A stretch of DNA of 64,000 bases. Origin: Acetatifactor sp. Lineage in GTDB: Bacteria; Bacillota; Clostridia; Lachnospirales; Lachnospiraceae. Position 1 is the stretch's first letter. The number at the start of each line of letters is the position of its first letter. The translations under genes were made by a program, and so were the position numbers. The DNA lies in the NCBI GenBank assembly GCA_024693365.1, contig JAILLF010000035.1, positions 1-64,000 on the forward strand, read 5' to 3'. Positions 33,981-43,303 of this stretch are shown here, piece after piece. The notes below the pieces were generated by a model. That model was given only the letters and a program-made list of their open reading frames with translations, was not told where the DNA came from and ran no database searches.

Positions 33981-34871
33981 ATGGAAAAGGACATGGAGAA
34001 GGTAATGCAGAAGGCGGAAGTGTTAATCGAGGCGCTGCCGTACATTCAGAAGTTTAACAGAAAGATCATTGTGGTAAAATACGGCGGAAGCGCCATGAGC
34101 AATGAGGAATTGCAGAAGAACGTGATCAAGGACGTAACGCTCCTTAAGCTCGTTGGATTTAAGCCCATCATCGTGCACGGCGGCGGCAAGGAGATCAGCA
34201 GATGGGTCGGCAAGGTCGGCAAGGAGGCAAAGTTTGTGAACGGCCTTCGCGTGACTGACGCAGAGACCATGGAGATTGCCGAGATGGTGCTGGGCAAGGT
34301 GAACAAGCAGCTTGTGACCATGGTGCAGGAGCTTGGCGTAAAGGCAGTCGGCATCAGCGGCAAGGACGGCGGCCTGCTTCAGGTAGAAAAGAAATATTCT
34401 GACGGTCAGGACATCGGCTTTGTAGGTGACATTACGAAGGTGGATCCCAAGGTGCTCTATGACATGCTTGAGAAGGATTTCCTTCCCATTGTGGCCCCCA
34501 TTGGTCTTGACAATCAGTTCCAGACTTATAACATCAACGCAGATGACGCAGCCTGCGCGATCGCAAAGGCAGTTGGCGCGGATAAGCTTGTGTTCCTGAC
34601 GGATGTTGAGGGCTTGTACCGTGACTTTAACGACAAGTCATCCTTTATCGGAAGACTGACCGCAACGGAGGCGGACGAGCTCATTAACGGCGGATACATT
34701 GGCGGCGGCATGCTTCCGAAGCTTGCAAACTGCACCTCCGCCATCAAGAATGGCGTTAACCGCGTGCACATTCTCGACGGAAGAATCCCGCACTGCCTGC
34801 TTTTGGAGATCTTTACCCGCAAGGGCGTTGGCACTGCAATCATCTCGGATGACGAGAACGTGGAGCCGTAA
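33981..34871 (+). CDS. argB: Acetylglutamate kinase ArgB
   Basis: 296 residues of the amino acid kinase fold: [11 protein letters not shown] (ATP/phosphate loop), [13 protein letters not shown] (substrate loop), [11 protein letters not shown], and [26 protein letters not shown] (given here in two parts: [15 protein letters not shown] and VFLTDVEG). It phosphorylates N-acetylglutamate. The extended N-terminus suggests the hexameric, arginine-inhibited type. AGGAGA precedes the ATG, 14 bases after argJ. Confidence 0.95.
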   Translation: MEKDMEKVMQKAEVLIEALPYIQKFNRKIIVVKYGGSAMSNEELQKNVIKDVTLLKLVGFKPIIVHGGGKEISRWVGKVGKEAKFVNGLRVTDAETMEIAEMVLGKVNKQLVTMVQELGVKAVGISGKDGGLLQVEKKYSDGQDIGFVGDITKVDPKVLYDMLEKDFLPIVAPIGLDNQFQTYNINADDAACAIAKAVGADKLVFLTDVEGLYRDFNDKSSFIGRLTATEADELINGGYIGGGMLPKLANCTSAIKNGVNRVHILDGRIPHCLLLEIFTRKGVGTAIISDDENVEP

Positions 34872-34938
34872 TCGCGGGAAAGCCTGGGATCGGATACACG
34901 GCATATTCCGTGCAAAATGACGTTAGGAGGACATAACC

Positions 34939-35895
34939 ATGAGCATTAAGGTTTTTATAGACGGAAGGGAAGGAACGACGGGACTTCGCATCAACGAACG
35001 CATGGCCGTCAGGGATGACGTGGAATTGCTGTCGATCGATCCGGAGCTCCGTAAGGACCCTGAGGAGAGAAGAAAGCTGATCAATTCCGCAGACGTTGCC
35101 TTTCTTTGCCTGCCTGACGCGGCAGCCATCGAGGCAGTGAGCCTGATCGACCCGGACAATGATCACGTTTGCGTCATCGATACTTCCACGGCACACAGAA
35201 CCAATCCGGAGTGGGCCTATGGCTTCCCGGAGCTTGGAAAAGAGTTCCGTGACAAGATCAAAAACAGCAAGAGAATTGCCGTTCCCGGATGCTATGCTTC
35301 CGGCTTCATGATGATGGTATACCCTATCGTGAAAATGGGAATCATGGGAACGGATTATCCCGTTTGCGTTACGGCGCTTTCCGGCTACAGCGGAGCGGGA
35401 AAGAAGGCAATCACGGTATATGAATCCCCGGACAAGACGGAAGATCTGTTTGCTCCCAGAGAGTATGCGCTCAGTCAGCAACATAAGCACTTAAAGGAGA
35501 TGAAGGCGATCTCAGGTCTGGACAGAGAGCCTTTGTTTACGCCCGTGGTGGATGACTATTACAGCGGAATGATCGTTTCGCTTCCCATTTATGCGCATCT
35601 CCTGAAGGAGAAGGTAACGCCTTTGGAGCTGCAGAAGAGATATGCGGCCTACTATGACGGCGAGCCGTTTATCAAGGTGATGCCCTTTGGCAGTGAGGCA
35701 GAGGGAAATGGTTTCTTTGCGGCAAATGTCATGTCCGGCAAGGACGACGCAAAGATTTACGTGACCGGAAATGACGACAGGCTTCTTGTCAGCGCGGTAT
35801 TTGACAATCTTGGAAAGGGTGCTTCCGGTGCTGCCATGCAATGCCTGAACGTAAAGCTTGGCTGCGACGAGAAGAAGGGGCTGGTTCTTTCCTGA
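34939..35895 (+). CDS. argC: N-acetyl-gamma-glutamyl-phosphate reductase ArgC (short type)
   Basis: 318 residues, the shorter (type 2) form of ArgC. Visible parts are the NAD(P) fold start KVFIDGREGTTGLRI, VCVIDTSTAHRTNP, the catalytic Cys in AVPGCYASGF and the conserved LSGYSGAGKKA segment. It reduces acetylglutamyl phosphate made by ArgB. AGGAGG precedes the start. Confidence 0.95.
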   Translation: MSIKVFIDGREGTTGLRINERMAVRDDVELLSIDPELRKDPEERRKLINSADVAFLCLPDAAAIEAVSLIDPDNDHVCVIDTSTAHRTNPEWAYGFPELGKEFRDKIKNSKRIAVPGCYASGFMMMVYPIVKMGIMGTDYPVCVTALSGYSGAGKKAITVYESPDKTEDLFAPREYALSQQHKHLKEMKAISGLDREPLFTPVVDDYYSGMIVSLPIYAHLLKEKVTPLELQKRYAAYYDGEPFIKVMPFGSEAEGNGFFAANVMSGKDDAKIYVTGNDDRLLVSAVFDNLGKGASGAAMQCLNVKLGCDEKKGLVLS

Positions 35896-35960
35896 CGGAT
35901 CGGCGACGTATGGAGCAAATGCTTTTTTGAACCGGCATTTTTAGCGAAAGGAGAAATAAC

Positions 35961-37151
35961 ATGGATATGAAAGCATATATTGAGGAGGCGGAGAGCGCCC
36001 TCCTTCATACCTATAATCGTTTTCAGATCGTTCTCGACAAGGGCGAGGGCGTGCATCTCTATGATATTAACGGTAAGGAATATTTGGACTTTGTGGCAGG
36101 CATTGCCGTGTTTGCGCTGGGCTATGGGAACAAGGCTTACAATGACGCCTTGAAGAATCAGATTGACAAGCTGATCCACACCTCCAATTACTATTACAAC
36201 GTGCCTGCAATCGAGGCGGCAAAGAAGCTGAAGGCAGCTTCCGGCATGGACCGCGTGTTCTTCACCAACTCCGGTGCCGAGGCCATTGAGGGCGCCATTA
36301 AGACGGCGCGCAAGTACGCTTTCTTAAAGGACGGAAGAACGGATCATCAGATCATCGCGTTAGAGCATTCCTTCCACGGACGCACCATGGGTGCGCTCTC
36401 CGTGACGGGCAATCGCCATTATCGTGATGCCTTTGAGCCCATGATCGGCAACATCCGCTTTGCGCAGATGAACGATCTGCAGAGCGTATTGGATCAGGTA
36501 AATGACAAGACCTGTGCGATATTGCTGGAGACCGTGCAGGGTGAAGGGGGACTTACGCCCGCGACGAAGGAATTCCTGGAGGGAATCCGCAAGATCTGTG
36601 ACGAGAAGGACATTCTCATGATGCTGGACGAGATCCAGTGTGGCATGGGACGTACCGGAACCATGTTTGCATGGCAGCGCTACGGGATCAAGCCGGACGT
36701 GATGACCAGTGCAAAGGCATTGTCCTGCGGCGTTCCCATGGGGGCCTTTATGATGACGGAGAAGGTTGGTCAGAACTCCCTCGTGGCAGGCGATCACGGC
36801 ACGACCTACGGCGGCAATCCGCTGGCGTGCGCGGCAGCCGTTGCCGTATTTGACCAATACGAGAAGCTTGGCGTTCTGGACAACGTAAACCGCGTGGCGC
36901 CTTATCTTGAGAAGAAGCTTATGGAGGTTATGAGCCGTCACTCCTGCATCAAGGAGCACCGCGGCGTGGGGCTGATGCAGGGACTTCTGTTCGAACAGCC
37001 CGTTGGTCCCATCATCAATCGCGCCATCGAGAAAGGGCTCCTTCTCATCAACGCTGGTCCCAACATTATCCGCTTTGTGCCTGCTCTCGTGATCACGGAG
37101 AAGGACGTGGATCAAATGATCGAAATCTTGGAAGAATGTATTGAGGAGTAA
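35961..37151 (+). CDS. argD: Acetylornithine aminotransferase ArgD
   Basis: 396 residues, class III PLP aminotransferase. Signs are YLDFVAGIAVFALGY, FFTNSGAEAIEGAIK, HSFHGRTMGALS, LDEIQCGMGRTG and the PLP Lys in TSAKALSCGVPMGAF. It converts N-acetylglutamate semialdehyde to N-acetylornithine, completing the argJ-B-C-D block. AAAGGAG precedes ATG 35961. The next gene starts three bases after its stop. Confidence 0.95.
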   Translation: MDMKAYIEEAESALLHTYNRFQIVLDKGEGVHLYDINGKEYLDFVAGIAVFALGYGNKAYNDALKNQIDKLIHTSNYYYNVPAIEAAKKLKAASGMDRVFFTNSGAEAIEGAIKTARKYAFLKDGRTDHQIIALEHSFHGRTMGALSVTGNRHYRDAFEPMIGNIRFAQMNDLQSVLDQVNDKTCAILLETVQGEGGLTPATKEFLEGIRKICDEKDILMMLDEIQCGMGRTGTMFAWQRYGIKPDVMTSAKALSCGVPMGAFMMTEKVGQNSLVAGDHGTTYGGNPLACAAAVAVFDQYEKLGVLDNVNRVAPYLEKKLMEVMSRHSCIKEHRGVGLMQGLLFEQPVGPIINRAIEKGLLLINAGPNIIRFVPALVITEKDVDQMIEILEECIEE

Positions 37152-37154
37152 TGC

Positions 37155-38528
37155 ATGCATAGTCAAAGAAGATTGATTTCCGTTCTTCTGACAGTCATTA
37201 TGGTGGCGTTGATCATCTTTGGAAACAATGGGAAGCTTACGGTGAAGGAACCGGAGAATCCGGAGGAGGAGACGACTTGGACCAGTCAGAAGGAAACCAT
37301 TTACGTCTGGTATTCGGATCCGGCTCTGGAGAGCTACGTAAACAGTGCTGCCGTCAGCTTCGGCGAGGCGGAGGGTGTCCGCGTGATTCCCGTGTTAAAG
37401 ACGACCTCTACGTTGCTGTCAGACATATACGAGGCAACGATGGATCCGGAGCAGAAGACGCCGGATGCCTACGTCATCAACAATGATGAATTGGAACAGG
37501 CATATCTCTCCGGGCTTGCTACGGAGATCCAGAATGCGTCAGGCATGGTAAATGAAGCCTGGTATCCTCTCACGGCTTTGTCTGCCGTAACCTATCACAT
37601 GAAGATGGTGGCCTATCCGTTTTATTATGAGACAAGCATTCTTGTCTATAACAAGGATTACATCGAAATGTGGCTGCGGCAGCAGGCGGACCGCGCGGCA
37701 CTTGCGGCTGAGGGCTACGAGGAGGAGAATGAGGGCGGCGGATGGTCAGAGAATTGCGTCGGTGAGGACGGCGTTCCCCTCACGGTGGAAGGTTTGCTGA
37801 AGTTCGCGGACACCTTTGACGCGCCTGAGGGCGTGGACGGCGTCATGAAATGGGACGTGTCGGACATTTTTTATAACTATTGGATTGTAGGAAATTATCT
37901 GATTGTCGGCGGCGAATGCGGGGACGACAATCTGAACGTTGACATTTACAACAATGAGACCGTAGATTGCCTGAAGACGTATCAGGAACTCAGTCAGTTC
38001 TTCTTTATTGAGCCGGAGAACTCGGACAGTGAGACCGTGTTGCAGGATTTCATGGAAGGAAGGCTGGTTTTCACGATTGGCACGACGGACGTGGTGAAGA
38101 AGCTTGAACAGGCCAAGCAGGAAGGGGTTTTTGTCTATGATTACGGCGTGGCAAAGCTTCCTGACGTCAGTGACGCGCTTGAGAGCAGAACGCTTTCCGT
38201 GACAAACGCGCTTGCAATTAATGGCTTTTCCGAGCATAAAGATCTGGCAAACCGCTTTGCTGAGTATTTGACGAGAGCCAATACGCCGGAATTTTACTCG
38301 AAATCAGGCAAGATGGCTACTGCTCTGCAGGCATGCAGGGGAGACGAGCTCCTTACAACTTTCATGGAACAATATGCTGCAAGCATTTCCCTGCCGAAGA
38401 TGATGGAGATCGGAAATCTTTGGCTCCAGCTGGAAGCACTGTTTGCAAAGGTTTGGAATGGAGAAGAGATCCTGCCGCTGGTGCAGGAGCTGGAAGCCCA
38501 GATCTCAACGCAGATTGGCGAGGAATAA
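37155..38528 (+). CDS. Extracellular solute-binding-like protein
   Basis: 457 residues with an N-terminal membrane/signal helix (LISVLLTVIMVALIIFG) but no lipobox. The mature part begins ETIYVWYSDPALESYV, the typical start of family 1 extracellular solute-binding proteins, and contains MVAYPFYYETSILVYNKDY and FTIGTTDVVKKLEQA as in sugar-binding members. No ABC permease genes are next to it. It starts three bases after argD and may be cotranscribed. The ligand is unknown. Confidence 0.8.
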   Translation: MHSQRRLISVLLTVIMVALIIFGNNGKLTVKEPENPEEETTWTSQKETIYVWYSDPALESYVNSAAVSFGEAEGVRVIPVLKTTSTLLSDIYEATMDPEQKTPDAYVINNDELEQAYLSGLATEIQNASGMVNEAWYPLTALSAVTYHMKMVAYPFYYETSILVYNKDYIEMWLRQQADRAALAAEGYEEENEGGGWSENCVGEDGVPLTVEGLLKFADTFDAPEGVDGVMKWDVSDIFYNYWIVGNYLIVGGECGDDNLNVDIYNNETVDCLKTYQELSQFFFIEPENSDSETVLQDFMEGRLVFTIGTTDVVKKLEQAKQEGVFVYDYGVAKLPDVSDALESRTLSVTNALAINGFSEHKDLANRFAEYLTRANTPEFYSKSGKMATALQACRGDELLTTFMEQYAASISLPKMMEIGNLWLQLEALFAKVWNGEEILPLVQELEAQISTQIGEE

Positions 38529-38580
38529 TGGCATAAAACTAACCGGACGGGACATACTGATCCTTAAAAGGAGGTACGTC

Positions 38581-39012
38581 ATGGCCGGTTTTTTTATTGC
38601 AATTTTGTCAGGTGCCCTGATGAGCATACAGGGCGTTTTCAACACACAGGTGACCAAGGCTTCCGGCATTTGGTCCGCCAGCGCGTTTGTGCAGCTGACG
38701 GCTTTTGTGGTCTGTCTGGGCGCTTGGTTTGGAATGGAGCGGAAAAGCTTTTTAAGAGTATTTTCCGTGGAACCCAAGTATATGCTCCTTGGGGGCGTGA
38801 TCGGCGCACTGATCACCTACACCGTCATTAAGAGCATGGATTCGCTTGGGCCGGCAAAGGCCGTGCTGCTGATCGTGGTTTCGCAGCTGGCCGTGGCCTA
38901 TGGCATGGAATTGTTCGGGGTCTTTGGGGTGGAGCGCCAGCCGTTTGAATGGCGAAAGGCCATCGGCATGGTGATAGCCGTTCTGGGGATTATCACGTTT
39001 CATTGGAAATAG
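38581..39012 (+). CDS. DMT-family (YdcZ-like) membrane transporter
   Basis: 143 residues with four to five membrane helices: FFIAILSGALMSIQGVFNTQV, SASAFVQLTAFVVCLGAWF, YMLLGGVIGALITYTVI, AVLLIVVSQLAVAYGM and IGMVIAVLGIITF. This is the half-size YdcZ/DUF606 type of the drug/metabolite transporter superfamily. AAAAGGAGG lies upstream of ATG 38581, which is a much better start than the internal codon at 38443. Confidence 0.85.
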   Translation: MAGFFIAILSGALMSIQGVFNTQVTKASGIWSASAFVQLTAFVVCLGAWFGMERKSFLRVFSVEPKYMLLGGVIGALITYTVIKSMDSLGPAKAVLLIVVSQLAVAYGMELFGVFGVERQPFEWRKAIGMVIAVLGIITFHWK

Positions 39013-39116
39013 GTCTTGTAAAGGGCTTCGTTTTCGCTTACAATAATTTTATCGACAAAGAATCCTCCCATGGATTAAACGGCGTTTGGAAGGCACGGAC
39101 GGGAATGGGTTAATTT

Positions 39117-39797
39117 ATGGGAAAATGGAATAAGATCAAGAAATGCAAGGGACAGCGGGACGCGCTTTGGCTTACGGGAAAAAGCGCAGTCGTGCTGTTT
39201 GCGTGCGTGTTTTTTGCATGGATGGCGGCCGGTTGTCAGTCGGATCAGGCTTTGACCCTGCAGGTTGACGAATCTGGTCAAATGACGGGGGCAGAGGGAA
39301 ATCCGAAGGCGGAAGTGCAGGAAAAAGGAAACGAGGGAAGCGATGGGATGAAGAGAGCTGGGGAGGGCGAAGCGACGCCCTTGCCGGTGCTGATCGTTCA
39401 CGTCTGCGGAGCCGTAAGGGATCCTGGCGTCAAGAGGCTTCCGGCAGGCAGCAGGGCTGCAGACGCCCTGGAGATGGCTGGAGGCTTTACGGAGGCAGCA
39501 GATCAGTCCTACGTGAATCTGGCGGCCTTTGTGGAGGACGGGCAGCAGCTCTACTTTCCGGAAAAGGGAGAGAAGCCGCGCGAAGGCACGACGGAAGGCG
39601 GTCCGGTGGATCTCAATTCGGCGGACGAGACGGCGCTGCAATCGATTCCGGGGATCGGCGAGAGCCGCGCCAAAGCGATCCTTAAGTACCGCAAGGAGCA
39701 CGGAAGGTTTTCGGAAGTGGAAGAATTATTACAAGTCCCTGGGATAGGGGACGCACTGTATCAGCAAATTCAGGACTTGGTTACGGTTTCGAGGTGA
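39117..39797 (+). CDS. comEA: ComEA-like DNA-binding competence protein
   Basis: 226 residues. A membrane/signal segment with AGC at its end is followed by a Glu/Gly-rich linker, an SLBB domain (VLIVHVCGAVRDPGVKRLP) and a C-terminal double helix-hairpin-helix (VDLNSADETALQSIPGIGE, LLQVPGIGDALYQQI). ComEA binds incoming DNA outside the cell. ComEC is encoded 3.5 kb downstream rather than next door, with a two-component system and a GerMN lipoprotein between them. Confidence 0.9.
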   Translation: MGKWNKIKKCKGQRDALWLTGKSAVVLFACVFFAWMAAGCQSDQALTLQVDESGQMTGAEGNPKAEVQEKGNEGSDGMKRAGEGEATPLPVLIVHVCGAVRDPGVKRLPAGSRAADALEMAGGFTEAADQSYVNLAAFVEDGQQLYFPEKGEKPREGTTEGGPVDLNSADETALQSIPGIGESRAKAILKYRKEHGRFSEVEELLQVPGIGDALYQQIQDLVTVSR

Positions 39798-39832
39798 ATC
39801 AGACAAGAGCAGGGAAGGATGAGGAGAAAGAG

Positions 39833-40525
39833 ATGGCAGACAGAAGGGTACTGGTGGTAGATGACGAGAAACTGATCGTAAAGGGGATTAAATTTAGCTT
39901 AGAGCAGGACGGAATGACGGTGGACTGCGCGTATGACGGGGAGGAAGCGTTGAACCTCGCGCGGGAAAACCAGTATGACATTATTCTGCTCGACGTGATG
40001 CTGCCGAAGGTGGGCGGTTTTGAAGTATGCCAGCAGATCCGCGAGTTTTCGGACGTGCCGGTGATCATGCTGACGGCGCGCGGCGAGGACATGGACAAGA
40101 TTCTGGGACTGGAATACGGTGCGGACGATTACATAACCAAGCCTTTTAACATTCTGGAGGTGAAGGCGAGAATCAAGGCGATCATGCGCCGCATGGACGG
40201 GCGTAACGTGGAAGCAAACGCAAACCGCGTTCTGGAAGGCGGCGACGTGCGTTTGGACTGCGAAGGCCGCCGCGCTTACGTGGCAGGGCAGGAGATCGGG
40301 CTTACAGCGAAGGAGTTTGAGGTGCTCGAGCTCTTGATGCTGAATCCCGGGAAGGTGTATGACAGGGAGAATCTGCTGAAGATTATCTGGGGAGCGGATT
40401 ATCCCGGTGACGTCAGAACCGTGGACGTTCACGTGAGAAGGCTTCGCGAGAAGATTGAACCGAATCCCAGCGAGCCGCATTACGTAAGGACAAAATGGGG
40501 CGTTGGGTATTATTTTCAAGCATAA
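39833..40525 (+). CDS. OmpR/PhoB-type response regulator
   Basis: About 230 residues from ATG 39833. The receiver domain has the acidic pair in VVDDEKLIVKG, the phosphoacceptor Asp in IILLDVMLPK (about residue 53) and the Lys in YITKPFNI. The C-terminal winged helix shows LTAKEFEVLELLMLNPGKV and VRTVDVHVRRLREKI. The kinase gene starts 31 bases downstream. Overall similarity is to the WalR/ResD group. Confidence 0.95.
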   Translation: MADRRVLVVDDEKLIVKGIKFSLEQDGMTVDCAYDGEEALNLARENQYDIILLDVMLPKVGGFEVCQQIREFSDVPVIMLTARGEDMDKILGLEYGADDYITKPFNILEVKARIKAIMRRMDGRNVEANANRVLEGGDVRLDCEGRRAYVAGQEIGLTAKEFEVLELLMLNPGKVYDRENLLKIIWGADYPGDVRTVDVHVRRLREKIEPNPSEPHYVRTKWGVGYYFQA

Positions 40526-40556
40526 TTAGAAAGGTTGTTGGGAGCGAGGAAGGATC

Positions 40557-42062
40557 GTGAGGTTGCCGGATAACGCAAAGGAAAACTTAAAACAGTTTGT
40601 TATGCTGCGCAGCTTCCGTGCGAGAATCTGCCTTCTGACGCTCGTGGTCGGCATTGTGGCCAGCGCGCTGATGCGGCACGCCATCATGGAGACTTATAAG
40701 CACCGCGCGGTGCAGCAGAGAACGGAGACGGTGCAAAACCAACTGCTGATCGTTGCAAAGCATCTGATCAGTAACAATTATTTTGCGACTTACCGTCTGC
40801 AGGAGCCTGGAATGATCGCATCCCGCCAGGGAATCAACGCAGAGCTCGAGACCATATCCAATCTGTATGGCGGGCGCGTCATGATCATTGGCAAAAGCTG
40901 TAAGGTGCTCAAGGACACGTATGGCATCAGTGAGGGCAAGACAATTATCTCCGAGGAGGTGATCAAGTGCTTTCGCGGGGAGAACGTGTCGCATTATGAC
41001 GCGGAGCATGGCTACATAGAGATGACCATTCCCATTGCCTCCACGGGCACTGACGGAAAGTCCAGCATTGTCGGCGTCATGCTGACCAGCGTGTCTGACG
41101 AGACGATTGTAGAGATGATCGATCAGATGAACCAAAACGCATTGACGCTTGAGATCCTGATGATCATGGGGATCGTCATTCTCTCCGTCATGCTCTCCGG
41201 CGTGCTCACGAAGCCGTTTGGCAAGGTTACGGCAGAGATCCGCAAGGTGAAGGAGGGCACGAGCGAGAAGGCCATCTCCGTGCCGGATTACGTGGAGACG
41301 GTACATATCATAGACGCATTTAATGACCTGCTGGGCAGGATGAATGCCCTGAATGATTCCAGGCAGGAATTCGTGGCGAACGTGTCGCATGAGCTTCGCA
41401 CGCCCATGGCATCCCTGAAGGTGCTCGCGGATTCGCTGCTCACCCAGCCGGACGTGCCGGCGGAGCTCTACCGGGAATTTATGACCGACATGGTCTCCGA
41501 GATCGACAGGGAGAACCGGATCATCACGGATCTATTGACCTTGGTAAAGCTTGACAAGACCACGCAGGATCTGAACATTGTGGCACTGAACGTCAATGAC
41601 TTGGCGGAGCTTACGTTAAAGCGTCTTCGTCCCATTGCACGCAAGAAGGACGTCGAGGTCATCTTCGAGAGCATGCGCCCCGTGATCGCCGAGGTGGACG
41701 AGGTGAAGATGACGCTGATCATGACGAACCTCATGGAAAATGCCATTAAATATAATCATGAGCATGGCCAGGTAAAGGTCGTGCTGGATGCAGATCACCA
41801 GTATTTTACGCTACAAGTGACTGATACGGGCGTGGGGATTCCGGAGGAGGATCTGCCCCACGTTTACGAGAGATTTTACCGCGCGGACAAATCCCACTCC
41901 CGCGAAATGGGCGGAACGGGACTAGGACTTGCGATCACAAAGAGCGCCGTGCTGATGCACAGGGGATCGATCACCGTATCAAGCAAGCTTGGAGAAGGCA
42001 GTACCTTTACGGTAAAGATCCCGCTGAATCACGTGACGGGAAAGGGACGGAACGGAAGCTGA
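40557..42062 (+). CDS. Membrane sensor histidine kinase
   Basis: 501 residues starting at GTG 40557 (GAGGAAGGA upstream). There are two membrane helices (about 20-38 and 195-215), with an outer sensing domain between them and a HAMP linker. The H-box is NVSHELRTPMASLK (His near 278), followed by the N-box NLMENAIKYN, DTGVGIPEEDLP and GGTGLGLAI. It is the partner of the response regulator just upstream. The last bases fall in a 36-base tandem repeat. Confidence 0.95.
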   Translation: MRLPDNAKENLKQFVMLRSFRARICLLTLVVGIVASALMRHAIMETYKHRAVQQRTETVQNQLLIVAKHLISNNYFATYRLQEPGMIASRQGINAELETISNLYGGRVMIIGKSCKVLKDTYGISEGKTIISEEVIKCFRGENVSHYDAEHGYIEMTIPIASTGTDGKSSIVGVMLTSVSDETIVEMIDQMNQNALTLEILMIMGIVILSVMLSGVLTKPFGKVTAEIRKVKEGTSEKAISVPDYVETVHIIDAFNDLLGRMNALNDSRQEFVANVSHELRTPMASLKVLADSLLTQPDVPAELYREFMTDMVSEIDRENRIITDLLTLVKLDKTTQDLNIVALNVNDLAELTLKRLRPIARKKDVEVIFESMRPVIAEVDEVKMTLIMTNLMENAIKYNHEHGQVKVVLDADHQYFTLQVTDTGVGIPEEDLPHVYERFYRADKSHSREMGGTGLGLAITKSAVLMHRGSITVSSKLGEGSTFTVKIPLNHVTGKGRNGS

Positions 42063-42145
42063 ACCGGGCTTGGGATAAACTGCCGAAGCGGAAGCTGAAC
42101 CGGGCTTGGGATAAATTGCCGGAGCGGAAGCTGAACCGGGCTTGG
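42053..42145 (+). repeat. 36-base tandem repeat, 2.6 units
   Basis: Units start at 42053, 42089 and 42125 (CGGAAGCTGAACCGGGCTTG then GGATAAAYTGCCGRAG). The first unit covers the end and stop codon of the kinase gene and the rest fills the gap before the GerMN gene. Copy number may vary without touching either protein much. Confidence 0.9.
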
Positions 42146-42171
42146 AAACATTGGAACCGGAGGAGGAACGG

Positions 42172-43110
42172 ATGAAACGCCGGAGGAAAGGAAACTTGCG
42201 AAGAATGCTTTGTACCCTGCTGTTTTTGGCAGGTTTTCTTGGCATGCTTTCTTCCTGCGAGGAAATCAAGCAAACAGACGGGCGGAAGGTACAGGTGTAC
42301 TATCTTTCGAACTCCGAGACAAAGGTGGAGGTTCATGAGTTTGACAGGCCAACGGGAGCGACGGAGGAGCAGATCAATCTCTTGATGTCATACCTGTCTG
42401 CCATTCCGGAGAAGCCGGCGTATAAATCGCCCTTGGCCATGGGATTTAGCGTGCTGAACATTGATTACTCGGAAGGTAGCTTTGTGCTGAACGTAGATGA
42501 GAAATACATGGATCTCAGTCCGACGACGGAGGTGCTGGTGCGGGCGGCAATCGTTCGCACGCTTGTGCAGGCGGACGGCGTGAAACGAGTGCAGATACAG
42601 GTGAACGGATCGCCTCTTGTGGATGCGGCAGGAGATCCCGTGGGCTGGATGACGGCGGACCAGTTCATCCACAATGACGGAAGCGAAATCAACTCCTATG
42701 ATCAGATCCGCGTAAAGCTTTATTTTGCAAATGAGGCGGGGGACAGGCTGATTGCGGCCTATCGCGAGAAGTTCTATTCTACCAACACGCCTCTGGAGCG
42801 ATTCGTCGTGGACGAGATCTTAGCCGGTCCCAGCGGAAAGATCGCCGGGCTTTATCCTACCGTCAATCCTGACGTCAAAATCCTTAGCGTTATGACGAAG
42901 GATGGCATTTGTTATCTGAACTTTGATTCCAACTTTTTAGAGGCTGTGGGCAACGTCACCTTGGAGGCAGAAATCTATTCCCTCGTCAACACCCTGACGG
43001 AGTTACAGAGCGTGAACCGCGTGCAGATCCTCGTCAACGGCGAGGTCCCCGATGTCTTCGGCAGCGCCATCTTCGACCGTAACCTCGACCTCGTCACAAC
43101 CTTGGAATAA
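42172..43110 (+). CDS. GerMN-domain lipoprotein
   Basis: 312 residues from ATG 42172, which has AGGAGG at good spacing. A signal peptide ends in a lipobox (GFLGMLSSC). Two GerMN domains follow (around KVQVYYLSNSETKV to VNGSPLV, and IRVKLYFANEAGDRL to ILVNGEVPDVFG). GerM proteins act in spore or cell envelope assembly. Its place behind a two-component system resembles other envelope-stress operons of Firmicutes. Confidence 0.9.
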   Translation: MKRRRKGNLRRMLCTLLFLAGFLGMLSSCEEIKQTDGRKVQVYYLSNSETKVEVHEFDRPTGATEEQINLLMSYLSAIPEKPAYKSPLAMGFSVLNIDYSEGSFVLNVDEKYMDLSPTTEVLVRAAIVRTLVQADGVKRVQIQVNGSPLVDAAGDPVGWMTADQFIHNDGSEINSYDQIRVKLYFANEAGDRLIAAYREKFYSTNTPLERFVVDEILAGPSGKIAGLYPTVNPDVKILSVMTKDGICYLNFDSNFLEAVGNVTLEAEIYSLVNTLTELQSVNRVQILVNGEVPDVFGSAIFDRNLDLVTTLE

Positions 43111-43276
43111 CGTGACGCGGGGACGTGTCTACTGACACAAACCGTGTAATGGTTTGCAGAACTCGGGGCTGAGGCTTGGCACATATGCCTGAGGGACACT
43201 ATCCAAGCCATCCCCTCGAGTTGATTGAAACGTGTAGTTTGTTAATTTGTGTCAGTAGACATGTCCCCGTGACGCG
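43111..43276. mobile_element. REP/MITE-like palindromic element
   Basis: Inverted arms of 22 bases, 43120-43141 and 43246-43267 (GTGTCAGTAGACAYGTCCC type), are flanked by direct copies of CGTGACGCG (43111-43119 and 43268-43276), which look like a target duplication. Inside lies a second hairpin in which CTCGGGG and GGCTTGG pair with CCAAGCC and CCCCTCGAG. There is no ORF. A shorter related hairpin occurs at 52105-52140. Such elements are typically moved by RAYT/IS200-type transposases encoded elsewhere. Confidence 0.65.
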
Positions 43277-43303
43277 TAATTTTGTAAGAAAGGAGAAAAT
43301 GGA

